Shown in pieces: positions 22,540-30,264 of a DNA stretch of 30,264 nt (positions are counted from its first letter, which is position 1; every line of letters begins with the position of its first letter). The DNA lies in assembly GCA_002329155.1 (NCBI GenBank), contig DCXY01000044.1, positions 1 to 30,264 of the forward strand, given 5' to 3'. Both the position numbers and the translations under genes were made by a program. The notes beneath the pieces were generated by a model. The model had not been told where the DNA came from. It searched no databases and was given only the letters and a program-made list of their open reading frames with translations. This DNA comes from Stenotrophomonas sp. UBA2124 (lineage in GTDB: Bacteria > Pseudomonadota > Gammaproteobacteria > Xanthomonadales > Xanthomonadaceae).

Positions 22540-25500
22540 GCGCGGCCCTCCAGTCGTGCCAGCAGTTGCGCCTGGCCTTCCGGGCCACCGGCGAACAGTT
22601 GATCCACCGCATCCACCAGTTCCGGCGCGAAGCGGTGCGCATACAGGCCCGGCGACGGCGTGCGGCTGGCGTCGAGGCCACGGCAGAACAGGTAGCGGAT
22701 GCCACCGAAATCGCGCGCGTAGTCGTAACCCGCGCCGATGCGGAAGCGCAGCCAGCGGTGCAGCGCGACGGTATAGACCAGCGCCTGCAGGTCGTACTCG
22801 CTGTGGCGCATGGCAGCGTCGAGCTGGGCCGGCGTGTAATCGGGCAGGCGATTGGACTTGTAGTCCAGCACGTACCAGCGCCCGTCGCGCACATAGGTCA
22901 GGTCGATCTTGCCGGTCATCAGGCCTTCCAGCTGCCGGCGCAGGCCGAAGCCGTTGCGCCCGCGCACCACGCCATGCGCGTGCAGCACGCGCAGCAGGGC
23001 CGGCACGGTGGTGGGCTGCATGGCGAAATGGAATTCGATTTCGGCGCGGCGTTCGCCTTCGCCCAACGAATGCAGGGCGCCGCCTTCGGGCAGGGTCACG
23101 GTGAGGGTCTGGCCGATCAGGCCGGTCAGCAGCGCAACGCCGTCGGCAATGGCCGCCTCCTCGTAGCCATCGTCGCGCAGTGCCTTGGCGATGATCTCCG
23201 CTTGCCCCGGCGGCGGCGCATCGCCGGCCTGCCAGCCCTGCCACGCGGTGAAATCGGTGTGTTCCAGCGCCGCATGCAGCACGTTGCCGAAACGGCTGCC
23301 GGCGAAGCGCGGATCAAAGGCGTCCTGCGGCGTTTCGGCGGCTTCGGCAACCGCGGGTTCGGCCTCCAGCTCCACCTGCTGCGGTTCGTCGGCGGCACCG
23401 CCGCTGGCTTCGGTAGCGGCGGCGGCGGTGTCGTGGCCTCCATCGGCATGGGCGAGCTGGGTGAAGCTGTAGACCCACCAGTCGTGGGGCACCACGCGGT
23501 GCACCTGGCGCACGGCAGGCAGTGCCTGTTCGCGCTCGGCGGGCAGGCGCGGTGGCAGCCGGCCTTCGGCCGGTGCGTCGGTCACCTCGATATCGGCGTG
23601 TTGCTCCAGCGCGGCCATGTCTTCCAGCATCGGCCCCAGCCGTGACGACGCCAGCCCGGCCAGGCCGCCACCGGCAACCCACAGCGCATGCTCGGCGCGG
23701 GTAAGGCCAACGTAGAGCAGGCGCGCGGTTTCGGCGGCGTCATCGGCACTGATGCTCTGCCCCACCTGCTTCCAGCCGGCGTCTTCCTTGTCGATCTTCC
23801 AGTGCAGCACACGCTGCGCACCGTCATGGACGATGCGGTAGTTGCCCGAATCCGGCGCGCTGGTGCCGATGCCGACAAACGGCAGGTAGACCAGCGGGTA
23901 TTCCAGACCCTTGCTCTTGTGCAGGGTGATGATCTGCACCCGGCGTGCGTCCGATTCCAGCCGCAGCAGCTGGGTTTCATCGTTCTCGTCGGCCTGGGCG
24001 ATGCGCACCTGCAGCCAGTCGAGCAGGCCGTGCAGGCCGATGTTGCGATTGCTGGCTTCCTGCAGCTGTTCGGCCAGCTGCAGGTAGTTGGTGAGGCGGC
24101 GCTCGCCATCAACCAGTGACAGCAGGCGTTCGGCATGTTCGGCGCACAGGTCCGAGAGCAGCGCGAGCACACCGCCACGCAGCCAGCGTTCGCGCCATTG
24201 CGTGAGGCGTTCGACATGGCCGTGCATGCGTGCGCCCTCGCCCTCCATCGCGGCGATGTCGGCGGCGCTCTGGCCCAGCAGCACGGTGCCCAGTGCGGCG
24301 CGCAGGCGGCCATCGTCCGCCGGTTGCAGCAGGGCCAGCAGCAGCAGGCGCAGTTCGTGCGCCTCGTTGCTGGCGAACAGACTCTGCTTGCCGGCGGCCA
24401 CGGCGGCGATGCCCACCGCCGCCAGCGCCTGCTGGATGCGCGCGGCATCCTTGTGCGAGCGCACCAGCACGGCGATGTCGCCCGGCTGCACCGGCTTGCC
24501 ACCGACCAGCGCGCAGCCTTCGCGGGCGGCACTGAGCACCCTGTGAATATCGCTGACGCAGGCCAGCGTGGCGGCGGCGCGCGATGCATCGGCCTTCAGC
24601 GGTTTGCCGTCCTCATCGCCTTCGATCCGGCATATGGTCAATGCCGGTGCGGGTTGGCCGTCGAACAGGTAGTCGGCATCGCCGCGCGTGCTGCCCGGCA
24701 GCACTGGCTCGAACTGGATGCGCGGGTCGAGAAAGGCCTGGTCGCCGGCGTTGTCGTACAGGGCCTGGATGGCACGCAGCACGCCGGGGCGCGAGCGGAA
24801 GTTGCGGTCCAGCGCGGGCGCGGCCTCGGCTAGTGCCTTGGCCTGCAGGTAGGTGTGCACGTCGCCGCCACGGAAGCCGTAGATGGCCTGCTTGGGGTCG
24901 CCGATCAGGAACAGCGCGGCATCGCCGCCTTCCTGCGGCGCGAAGATGCTGCGGAAGATGTCCCACTGGCGCGGGTCGGTGTCCTGGAATTCATCCACCA
25001 GCGCGAAGCGGTACTGCGCGCGCAGGCGGGTGGCCAACGCCTTGCCGTGTTCGCCCTGCAGGGCGTGGGCGACGTTGTCGATCAGGTCGTCGTAGGTCTG
25101 CAGGCGGCGCTGCTGCTTGAGCGCCTGCAGCCGCTGGCGCGCTTCGCCACGCAGCTGGTGCAGCAGCACGATGGACTGCTGGCGCTGCCACTCGATGACC
25201 TGCTGCTGCGCCTGCAGGTAGTCGGCAAGCAGCGGCTGGAGCGGAGATTCGGGCGTGCTGCCGGCCTTGGCCTTGTTGGTCTTGGCGGTCAGTGCCTCCA
25301 GCGTGAGGCGCTCCAGGCGTGGGTCGAGCTCGGCCTGCGGATCCGGATGCCGGGCCCACTGCAGCAGCTGCTGGAGCACCGGTTCGATCCAGTCCGCGCG
25401 GTAGCTGGCCTTGTTGAGCACCCCACCTTCCAGAGCGCCCAGCACCTGCTGGCGATAGGTGTCGCCATGTTCAAGCGCGCCGGTGGCGAGGCGATGCGCG

Positions 25501-26171
25501 GCGGCATCGCGCGCGGGGCGTGCGTCGTCCACCAGTGCCTGCGGTGGCTCGGGCAGCAGCGGCAGTTCGCCGGCCAGCTTGTCGAGGTCGGCGGCCAGTG
25601 CCTGCGGACTTTTCCACAGGCCCAGCAGGGCCTCCAGCCGCTCACCCTGCGAGGCGTGCAGGCGCCACAGGTCAGCAGCCAGTTCGGCATGCAGCTCGTT
25701 GGTGTTGGCCAGCAGTTCGGGCGAGGCAAGGCTGTGGCCACTCTCCAGCGCGTATTCGCCCAGCACGCGGGTGCAGAAGCCATGAATGGTGAAGATGGCC
25801 GCCAGATCGGTTTCCTCGGCCGCCACACGCAGCCGCCGACCCAGCTGCGCCGCACTCTCGCCGCCCTGCTGCAGATGGCGCTGAAGGATGGCGTGGGTGA
25901 GCGCGGTTTCCGGGTCGTCGGTCGCTGCCGGTGCCTGATCCACCAGCCGCGCCGCCAGCGCGAGGCGCTCGCGGATCCGCTTGCGCAGTTCCTGCGTGGC
26001 CGCATCGGTGAAGGTCACCGCCAGAATCTGGCCCATGCGCAGGCCGCGTTCGACCACCAGCCGGGTGAACAGCGTGGCCAGGGTGAAGGTTTTGCCGGTG
26101 CCGGCGCTGGCTTCGATCAGCCGCAGGCCGTCCAGCGGCAGGTCGAGATACGGGTCGGTGACGGCGCTCAT
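22536..26171 (-). CDS. recB: RecB, exodeoxyribonuclease V beta subunit
   Basis: This 1211-residue protein is the 3'-5' SF1A helicase and nuclease of RecBCD, which processes double-strand DNA ends and loads RecA. I start it at the ATG at 26171 (MSAVTDPYLD), with GGCGGAG upstream and a four-base overlap with the recC stop. The longer frame to 26345 lies in recC. Walker A ASAGTGKT is at 21-28, motif Ia VTFTDAATQELRKRI follows, and motif II is VDEFQDTDPRQW. The C-terminal nuclease has D1090 (GKIDL), D1103 and K1105 (LDYKSN). This matches the spacing of the E. coli catalytic residues D1067, D1080 and K1082, so it should be active. Length is close to E. coli RecB (1180). The recD start overlaps its stop. 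Confidence 0.96.
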   Translation of the reverse strand: MSAVTDPYLDLPLDGLRLIEASAGTGKTFTLATLFTRLVVERGLRMGQILAVTFTDAATQELRKRIRERLALAARLVDQAPAATDDPETALTHAILQRHLQQGGESAAQLGRRLRVAAEETDLAAIFTIHGFCTRVLGEYALESGHSLASPELLANTNELHAELAADLWRLHASQGERLEALLGLWKSPQALAADLDKLAGELPLLPEPPQALVDDARPARDAAAHRLATGALEHGDTYRQQVLGALEGGVLNKASYRADWIEPVLQQLLQWARHPDPQAELDPRLERLTLEALTAKTNKAKAGSTPESPLQPLLADYLQAQQQVIEWQRQQSIVLLHQLRGEARQRLQALKQQRRLQTYDDLIDNVAHALQGEHGKALATRLRAQYRFALVDEFQDTDPRQWDIFRSIFAPQEGGDAALFLIGDPKQAIYGFRGGDVHTYLQAKALAEAAPALDRNFRSRPGVLRAIQALYDNAGDQAFLDPRIQFEPVLPGSTRGDADYLFDGQPAPALTICRIEGDEDGKPLKADASRAAATLACVSDIHRVLSAAREGCALVGGKPVQPGDIAVLVRSHKDAARIQQALAAVGIAAVAAGKQSLFASNEAHELRLLLLALLQPADDGRLRAALGTVLLGQSAADIAAMEGEGARMHGHVERLTQWRERWLRGGVLALLSDLCAEHAERLLSLVDGERRLTNYLQLAEQLQEASNRNIGLHGLLDWLQVRIAQADENDETQLLRLESDARRVQIITLHKSKGLEYPLVYLPFVGIGTSAPDSGNYRIVHDGAQRVLHWKIDKEDAGWKQVGQSISADDAAETARLLYVGLTRAEHALWVAGGGLAGLASSRLGPMLEDMAALEQHADIEVTDAPAEGRLPPRLPAEREQALPAVRQVHRVVPHDWWVYSFTQLAHADGGHDTAAAATEASGGAADEPQQVELEAEPAVAEAAETPQDAFDPRFAGSRFGNVLHAALEHTDFTAWQGWQAGDAPPPGQAEIIAKALRDDGYEEAAIADGVALLTGLIGQTLTVTLPEGGALHSLGEGERRAEIEFHFAMQPTTVPALLRVLHAHGVVRGRNGFGLRRQLEGLMTGKIDLTYVRDGRWYVLDYKSNRLPDYTPAQLDAAMRHSEYDLQALVYTVALHRWLRFRIGAGYDYARDFGGIRYLFCRGLDASRTPSPGLYAHRFAPELVDAVDQLFAGGPEGQAQLLARLEGRA

Positions 26172-29100
26172 GCGTGCTGCTCCGCCGTTGCGATGCCATC
26201 CATGTTGTCGAGCACCCTGCCCTCGCACAGCGCTGTGAATATCAACAGGCTGTTGTGGATAAATGTGTGGGTAGCGTCTGCATCCGCGAACGGATCGGTG
26301 CCACGCAGCGCTTGCCTGAACGCTTCGCTCTGGCCTTCGCCCCATTTGTAATCACCGCCATGCCAGCGCTCACGCGCCACTTTTTCACGCTCTTCGTCAT
26401 CGCTTCTGTACACGTCCCAGGCGGTGTAGGGCGCAAATGAAAGCGGTGCCTGCAGACCCTGCGCACGCAGGCGCAGCAAGGCTTTCAAGGCCTTTTTCGC
26501 GGCTTCCTCCGGCAATGCGGGGCGGATGTGCGGGCCCGGCCCGGCCAGCTCACCGTCATGGAACTGCAGCAATGGCAGCTGGGCACCGGCGGCGTTGGCA
26601 AGCAGCCAATCCAGACCGCTGCGCAGCATGTAGCTCATGCCCGCAGGGCCACCGTGCATGCGCACCAGACCCTGTGGATGAATTTTCGCGACGCGCCCGT
26701 ACAGGCGGATTCCGTCGATGTCGGCTTCGTACAGTTGCGATGCCAGTGGCTGCTGGTCGTACCACTGCTGGAAGGCCTCGGCGGTGGGCCGCACGCGGTC
26801 GAGCAGGCGCCCGAACTGGAAGCGGCCCAGCGCGCCGGAAGGCAGCAGCGCGCGGGCGCGCAGGCGTTCGTACAGGCCCGGCTCCCTGCCCTCCAGCAGC
26901 GCCGCCAGCACCTGCTGCTGCAGGGCCGAATGCTCGCTGCCACCGCCGGGCACCAGCAGTGGTTCGATGTCCTCGCTGTGGTCGATGTCGCCGGCCAGGC
27001 GCATGCCCAGGCGCTGGCTGAGGAACTGGCCGGCCGGGTCGGTGAGGAAGCGGCGCAGTGCGTCCAGCGGGAGTTCTTTGTCGTTGAAGGCCTCTGGCTG
27101 CGGCCCCTGCAGCGGGCCATCGAACCAGGGCGCCAGCAGCTTGCGTGTGCCGCCCACCGCGCCCGCAGCGGGATGCCATTGCTGGCGGTAGCTGAAGCGG
27201 CGTGGTTCGTTGTCGCCGCCGAATGCGGCCGGCGCGAAGGGCTGCAACGGGTGGCGCACCACAAGTGCCTTGCGGGCGGCAGCGGCATCGGCGTGGTAGC
27301 GGGCCGCTGCATCGAGCAACTCGCTGACCAGCACCGAGGGCTCGCGCGCGCTGCCATCGCGCGCATCGGCGCCCAGATAGCTCAGGTAGAACACCTCCTG
27401 CGCCGAGGCGAACAGCTGCAGGAACAGGAAGCGGTCGTCCTCGCGCAGCGAGCGGTCACCGCGGCGACGGCGGCGGGTGCCCAGCTCTTCGGTAAGACGG
27501 CTGAGGCCGGCAGCCGGGTCGCGGCGCGGGAAATCGCCATCGTTCAGGCCCAGCACGCAGATCACCCGGAACGGCAGCAGGCGCATCGGCACCATGCGGC
27601 CAAAGCTGATGCCACCGGTGAGCAGCGGCGCGCGGGTGTCGGCCTCGGACAGCACGGCGGCGAAATGCGCGCGCACCACATCGGCAGGCACCGGGGCGTC
27701 GAAGCCGGCCTTGGCCGCTTCTTCGGCGAACTCGCTGACCAGCTTGCGCAGGCGCTCCAGCGCGCGCTGGGTGTTCGGGTCTTTCGGCGTTTCCGGCAGC
27801 AGCGCCTGCAGCAGGCCGAGCAGACGCTCGCGCCATTGCTGCGGCGGCAGGGCGTCGGCAAGGCTCTTCTGGTGGCGCGCCAGCACCCGCAGCAGGCGGA
27901 TCAGCGCGTCCAGCGCCGCGAGCGCGCCACCTTCCAACTCCGGCCATGGCGCAACACCTTCGATATCCGCATCGCTGCCGCTGGCGTGGCCCAGCAGCAG
28001 GCGGTCCAGCGCGAACTGCCAGGTGTAGGCATCGTCGCGCGGTGCCAGGTGCTGCTGGCGATGGCCGGCATCCAGCCCCCAGCGGGTGCCGGCGGCCTGC
28101 AGCCAGCCGTGCAGGCGCTCAAACGCGGCCGCATCCAGCCCGGCGGCAGCGGCCAGCGGCGGGCTGGCCACCAGGTCGAGAATTTCATTGAGGCCGAAGC
28201 GCGACACCGGCAGCCCCAGCAGCTGCACGAAGACTTCGGCCAGCGGCTCGCCCTGCAGCGGGCTGGCGTCGGCCAGCGCCCACGGGATGTGCTCCTCGCT
28301 GCCACCGCGCCCACCGAACACGGATTCCAGATAAGGCACGTAGGGGTCGATATCCGGCGCCAGCACTGCGATCTCGCGGGGCTGCAATGGCGGGTCGAAG
28401 CGTGGGTCTTCCAGCAGCGCGCGCAGCTGGTCGTGCAGCACCTGCATCTCGCGCAGGCGGGTGTGGCAGGCGTGGACCTGGATGCTGGGGTCGTCCAGCC
28501 GCAGGCCCGCGCGCAGCGGTGGCAGCGGCTGGGCGCGGCGGTGGAACAGGTCGGCCTGCATGCGGTGCAGCAGGCTGTCGCGCAGGCCGCCATCGCCTAG
28601 ACCGGGGCCGGTGCGCTGCTCCGGGTCTTCATACGCGGCGATCTCGCCGGAGGGATGCACCACTTCGTAACTGCCCAGCACGGCCATGAAATCGCGCCCC
28701 GCCTCGCCCCAGGCCTGCAGCAGCGGGTTCTCGCCGCCTTCCACCGCGAAGGGCTCGGCCTCGCCGCCGCGCAGCTTCTCGGCCAGCGTCTGCAGATCGC
28801 CCCAGTACGAGCGCGTGGGCGTGGGCATGTAGAAGTGCAGCGTGCCCACCCGTGCCTGCGTGGCGATGACGCGCAGCACGTCCGGTGACACATTGAGCGT
28901 GGCGAAGGCGAACAGGCGCCCCGGTAGCCCCTGCGGCAGGGGCTGCTGCGCGCCCTCGAAGCGTGCGAGGTAATCGTTGATGCGCCGCGCGCGGTACTGC
29001 TGGCCACCGGCGATATGCCGCCACAGGATGGCCTGCGGGTCCTGCGGCTCGCCGCCGGCATCCCAGTCCAGCAGCCAGTCACGGCGCCACGCCTGGTATT

Positions 29101-29524
29101 TCTCGAACACCCCGCCCAGCTCGCCGGCCAGCGCCCACGGGCGCAGCGGGTCATCGCGCTCCAGATAGGTGCGCAGGCCCGTCAGCGCGGGCTGGCGCAG
29201 CACGCTGCGGTCGGTGAGCGCGGCATACAGCCGCCACTGCAGGCCGCTGGCCCCCAGGTCCTCGGCCTCGCCGGGCACATTGGCCTTCAGCGCGCGCGCG
29301 ACGAACTCACCCGGGGTCAGGAATTCCAGATTGGCGGCGATGCCGTACTGCGCGGCCAGTGTGGACTGCAGCCAGCGGCGCATCGCCACCTGCGGGATCA
29401 GCACGGTATCCGCCGCCAGCAGCGGCTGCCCCGGCGCGGGCTCGCGCAGCGCGTGGGCCAGCAGCCCGGCCAGCACGTCCAGTGCATTGGAATGGTAGAG
29501 GCGGAAATCAGGAGCGGCGGTCAT
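26168..29524 (-). CDS. recC: RecC, exodeoxyribonuclease V gamma subunit
   Basis: This 1118-residue protein is the RecC scaffold, which splits the duplex and recognises Chi in the RecBCD machine. Features are the N-terminal FRLYHSNALDVLAGLLAHAL, the MRRWLQSTLAAQYGIAANLEF segment split over residues about 50-72, and the central FAFATLNVSP. RecC carries degenerate helicase and nuclease folds without catalytic residues, and no intact Walker A is visible, as expected. A GTG at 29527 immediately precedes the ATG at 29524. The ATG is preferred, though the ribosome site is weak. Length matches E. coli RecC (1122). It is the first gene of the recC-recB-recD operon and is divergent from the ABC ATPase at 29766. 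Its stop overlaps the recB start. Confidence 0.95.
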   Translation of the reverse strand: MTAAPDFRLYHSNALDVLAGLLAHALREPAPGQPLLAADTVLIPQVAMRRWLQSTLAAQYGIAANLEFLTPGEFVARALKANVPGEAEDLGASGLQWRLYAALTDRSVLRQPALTGLRTYLERDDPLRPWALAGELGGVFEKYQAWRRDWLLDWDAGGEPQDPQAILWRHIAGGQQYRARRINDYLARFEGAQQPLPQGLPGRLFAFATLNVSPDVLRVIATQARVGTLHFYMPTPTRSYWGDLQTLAEKLRGGEAEPFAVEGGENPLLQAWGEAGRDFMAVLGSYEVVHPSGEIAAYEDPEQRTGPGLGDGGLRDSLLHRMQADLFHRRAQPLPPLRAGLRLDDPSIQVHACHTRLREMQVLHDQLRALLEDPRFDPPLQPREIAVLAPDIDPYVPYLESVFGGRGGSEEHIPWALADASPLQGEPLAEVFVQLLGLPVSRFGLNEILDLVASPPLAAAAGLDAAAFERLHGWLQAAGTRWGLDAGHRQQHLAPRDDAYTWQFALDRLLLGHASGSDADIEGVAPWPELEGGALAALDALIRLLRVLARHQKSLADALPPQQWRERLLGLLQALLPETPKDPNTQRALERLRKLVSEFAEEAAKAGFDAPVPADVVRAHFAAVLSEADTRAPLLTGGISFGRMVPMRLLPFRVICVLGLNDGDFPRRDPAAGLSRLTEELGTRRRRRGDRSLREDDRFLFLQLFASAQEVFYLSYLGADARDGSAREPSVLVSELLDAAARYHADAAAARKALVVRHPLQPFAPAAFGGDNEPRRFSYRQQWHPAAGAVGGTRKLLAPWFDGPLQGPQPEAFNDKELPLDALRRFLTDPAGQFLSQRLGMRLAGDIDHSEDIEPLLVPGGGSEHSALQQQVLAALLEGREPGLYERLRARALLPSGALGRFQFGRLLDRVRPTAEAFQQWYDQQPLASQLYEADIDGIRLYGRVAKIHPQGLVRMHGGPAGMSYMLRSGLDWLLANAAGAQLPLLQFHDGELAGPGPHIRPALPEEAAKKALKALLRLRAQGLQAPLSFAPYTAWDVYRSDDEEREKVARERWHGGDYKWGEGQSEAFRQALRGTDPFADADATHTFIHNSLLIFTALCEGRVLDNMDGIATAEQHA
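26254..26262 (-). promoter_or_regulatory. Perfect DnaA-box sequence near the end of recC
   Basis: TGTGGATAA on the plus strand is TTATCCACA on the minus strand, an exact match to the DnaA-box consensus. It lies inside recC in a short AT-richer patch. With the pair in recD this makes two perfect matches in a GC-rich window, but one isolated box in a coding region need not be functional. Confidence 0.3.
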
Positions 29525-29765
29525 CACACCATCTTGCCGCAGTGGTATCGCATCCGACGAGACACCTTTGCATTACGACGCCGGCTGTCGCGCACAGCAC
29601 TGGCCGCCGATAAACCCGCACGCGGGCGACAGTGCGTTGTGGCAGTGCAGCACACCGGTCATCTGTTTCCTGATGTCGGAATGCGACAATACTGCACGGT
29701 CTAGTTCGCTTTTGTTCAGCAGAATCGGATAATCCTACAACGTTGTTTTTTTGTTAAAGGCCACC
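29525..29765. promoter_or_regulatory. Divergent intergenic region between recC and the ABC ATPase
   Basis: The 241-base gap must contain promoters for both divergent genes. For the plus strand, GATAAT at 29728-29733 is a fair -10 element with only a weak -35 (TTCGCT at 29705-29710, 17-base spacer). AAAGG at 29756-29760 is the ribosome site of the ATPase. The region near 29640-29760 is AT-richer than its surroundings, including a run of T near 29746. No clear promoter for recC is seen. Confidence 0.4.
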
Positions 29766-30264
29766 ATGCCCTCTTCCCGGACACCTTTGGTGCAGTTGTC
29801 CAACGTGCGCATCGACCGCGGCGGGCGCACCATCCTGCGCGACGTTTCGCTGCAGGTGCCGCGCGGCAGCATCACCGCCGTGCTCGGCCCCTCGGGCAGC
29901 GGCAAGTCCACCATGCTGGCGGCGCTGACCGGTGAGCTGCGTCCGGTGGCCGGCAGCGTGCAGCTGTTCGGGCAGGACGTGCCGCAGGGCAGCCGCGCGC
30001 TGCTGGAGATGCGCAAGAACGTGGGCGTGCTGCTGCAGGGCAACGGCCTGCTGACCGACCTGAGCGTGGCCGAGAACGTGGCCCTGCCGCTGCGCGCGCA
30101 CACCAGGCTGCCCGAGCCGGTGCTGCGCCGCCTGGTGGAGATGAAGCTGCACGCGGTGGGCCTGCTGGCCGCCGCCAACGCATGGCCGCGCGAGCTGTCC
30201 GGCGGCATGGCACGGCGCGTGGCGCTGGCCCGTGCGCTGGCACTGGACCCGCCGCTGATGATCT
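29766..30264 (+). CDS. mlaF: MlaF-like ABC transporter ATP-binding protein (5' part)
   Basis: The first 166 residues of an ABC ATPase are visible; the frame is open to the window edge. Walker A GPSGSGKST follows the usual N-terminal strands (LSNVRIDRGGRTILRDVSLQ). The Q-loop region is VGVLLQGNGLLTDLSVAENV, and the signature LSGGMARRVALARA ends the visible part. The Walker B acid and H-loop are beyond the end. LSGGMARRV and the GNGLLTDLSV Q-loop are typical of MlaF/MkL-type ATPases, which power retrograde phospholipid transport for outer-membrane asymmetry. The ATG at 29766 has AAAGG 5 bases upstream. mlaE and mlaD would be expected next if this is the mla operon. Another ABC family with the same signature is possible. 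Confidence 0.8.
   Translation, partial: MPSSRTPLVQLSNVRIDRGGRTILRDVSLQVPRGSITAVLGPSGSGKSTMLAALTGELRPVAGSVQLFGQDVPQGSRALLEMRKNVGVLLQGNGLLTDLSVAENVALPLRAHTRLPEPVLRRLVEMKLHAVGLLAAANAWPRELSGGMARRVALARALALDPPLMI

Noticed and set aside
22540..23244. Longer start for recD upstream of 22539
   Set aside because: It would lie wholly inside recB; the ATG overlapping the recB stop has a GGAGGG ribosome site and gives normal RecD length.
26528..28600. A 690-residue plus-strand frame opposite recC
   Set aside because: Antisense shadow of recC with biased composition and no recognisable motif.
1..30264. CRISPR arrays, tRNA/rRNA genes, insertion sequences
   Set aside because: No regularly spaced direct repeats, no cloverleaf with tRNA consensus boxes and no transposase frame were seen on either strand.

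Overview
The window comes from a high-GC Gammaproteobacterium, most probably Stenotrophomonas or a close relative in the Lysobacteraceae/Xanthomonadaceae. The reasons are the GC-rich coding style, a large TonB-dependent receptor, a GTAG-headed REP-like hairpin, and a recC-recB-recD operon divergent from an MlaF-type ABC ATPase. The genus is an inference from style and gene content; no rRNA or other marker is present.

Region 1 (1-8269, + strand) is the distal part of a mating-pair-formation (type IV secretion) operon: trbC (3' end only), trbD, trbE, trbJ, trbL, trbF, trbG, trbI and a 72-residue DUF2274-type protein. Genes are packed with short gaps or ATGA overlaps. The order, without trbK or trbH, matches the trb module of Tn4371-like integrative conjugative elements, so this is probably the right-hand part of an ICE.

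Region 2 (8270-10261) has visibly lower GC. It holds one minus-strand gene for a fusion of an N-terminal XRE helix-turn-helix to a C-terminal HNH_5-like zinc/nuclease module, with a 7-bp inverted repeat just upstream that looks like an autoregulatory operator. About 430 bp of non-coding DNA follow. The ICE/chromosome junction is probably here but was not located.

Region 3 (10262-13834) looks chromosomal: a TonB-dependent receptor (+) with a strong terminator, a convergent MAPEG-family membrane protein (-), and an intergenic region carrying two palindromic repeats.

Region 4 (13835-20329, - strand) is folE (GTP cyclohydrolase I) followed by a three-gene SMC-like operon: JetA/MksF (DUF3375), JetB/MksE (DUF4194) and JetC/MksB (SMC-like ATPase). 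This is the Wadjet/MksBEF family, but the JetD/MksG nuclease subunit is absent from both flanks. JetC ends in a long Ala/Pro/Lys-rich, histone-H1-like tail and JetB has acidic ends.

Region 5 (20330-29524, - strand) is a repeat-rich spacer and then recC-recB-recD, with ATGA overlaps at both gene junctions. recD contains an in-frame insertion derived from a palindromic repeat, and recD and recC carry perfect DnaA-box sequences. The window closes with the 5' part of an MlaF-like ABC ATPase (+) transcribed divergently from recC.

The most interesting signals are the nuclease-less Jet/Mks condensin coupled to folE, the HTH-HNH fusion at the presumed ICE edge, and the palindromic repeat that has become RecD coding sequence.
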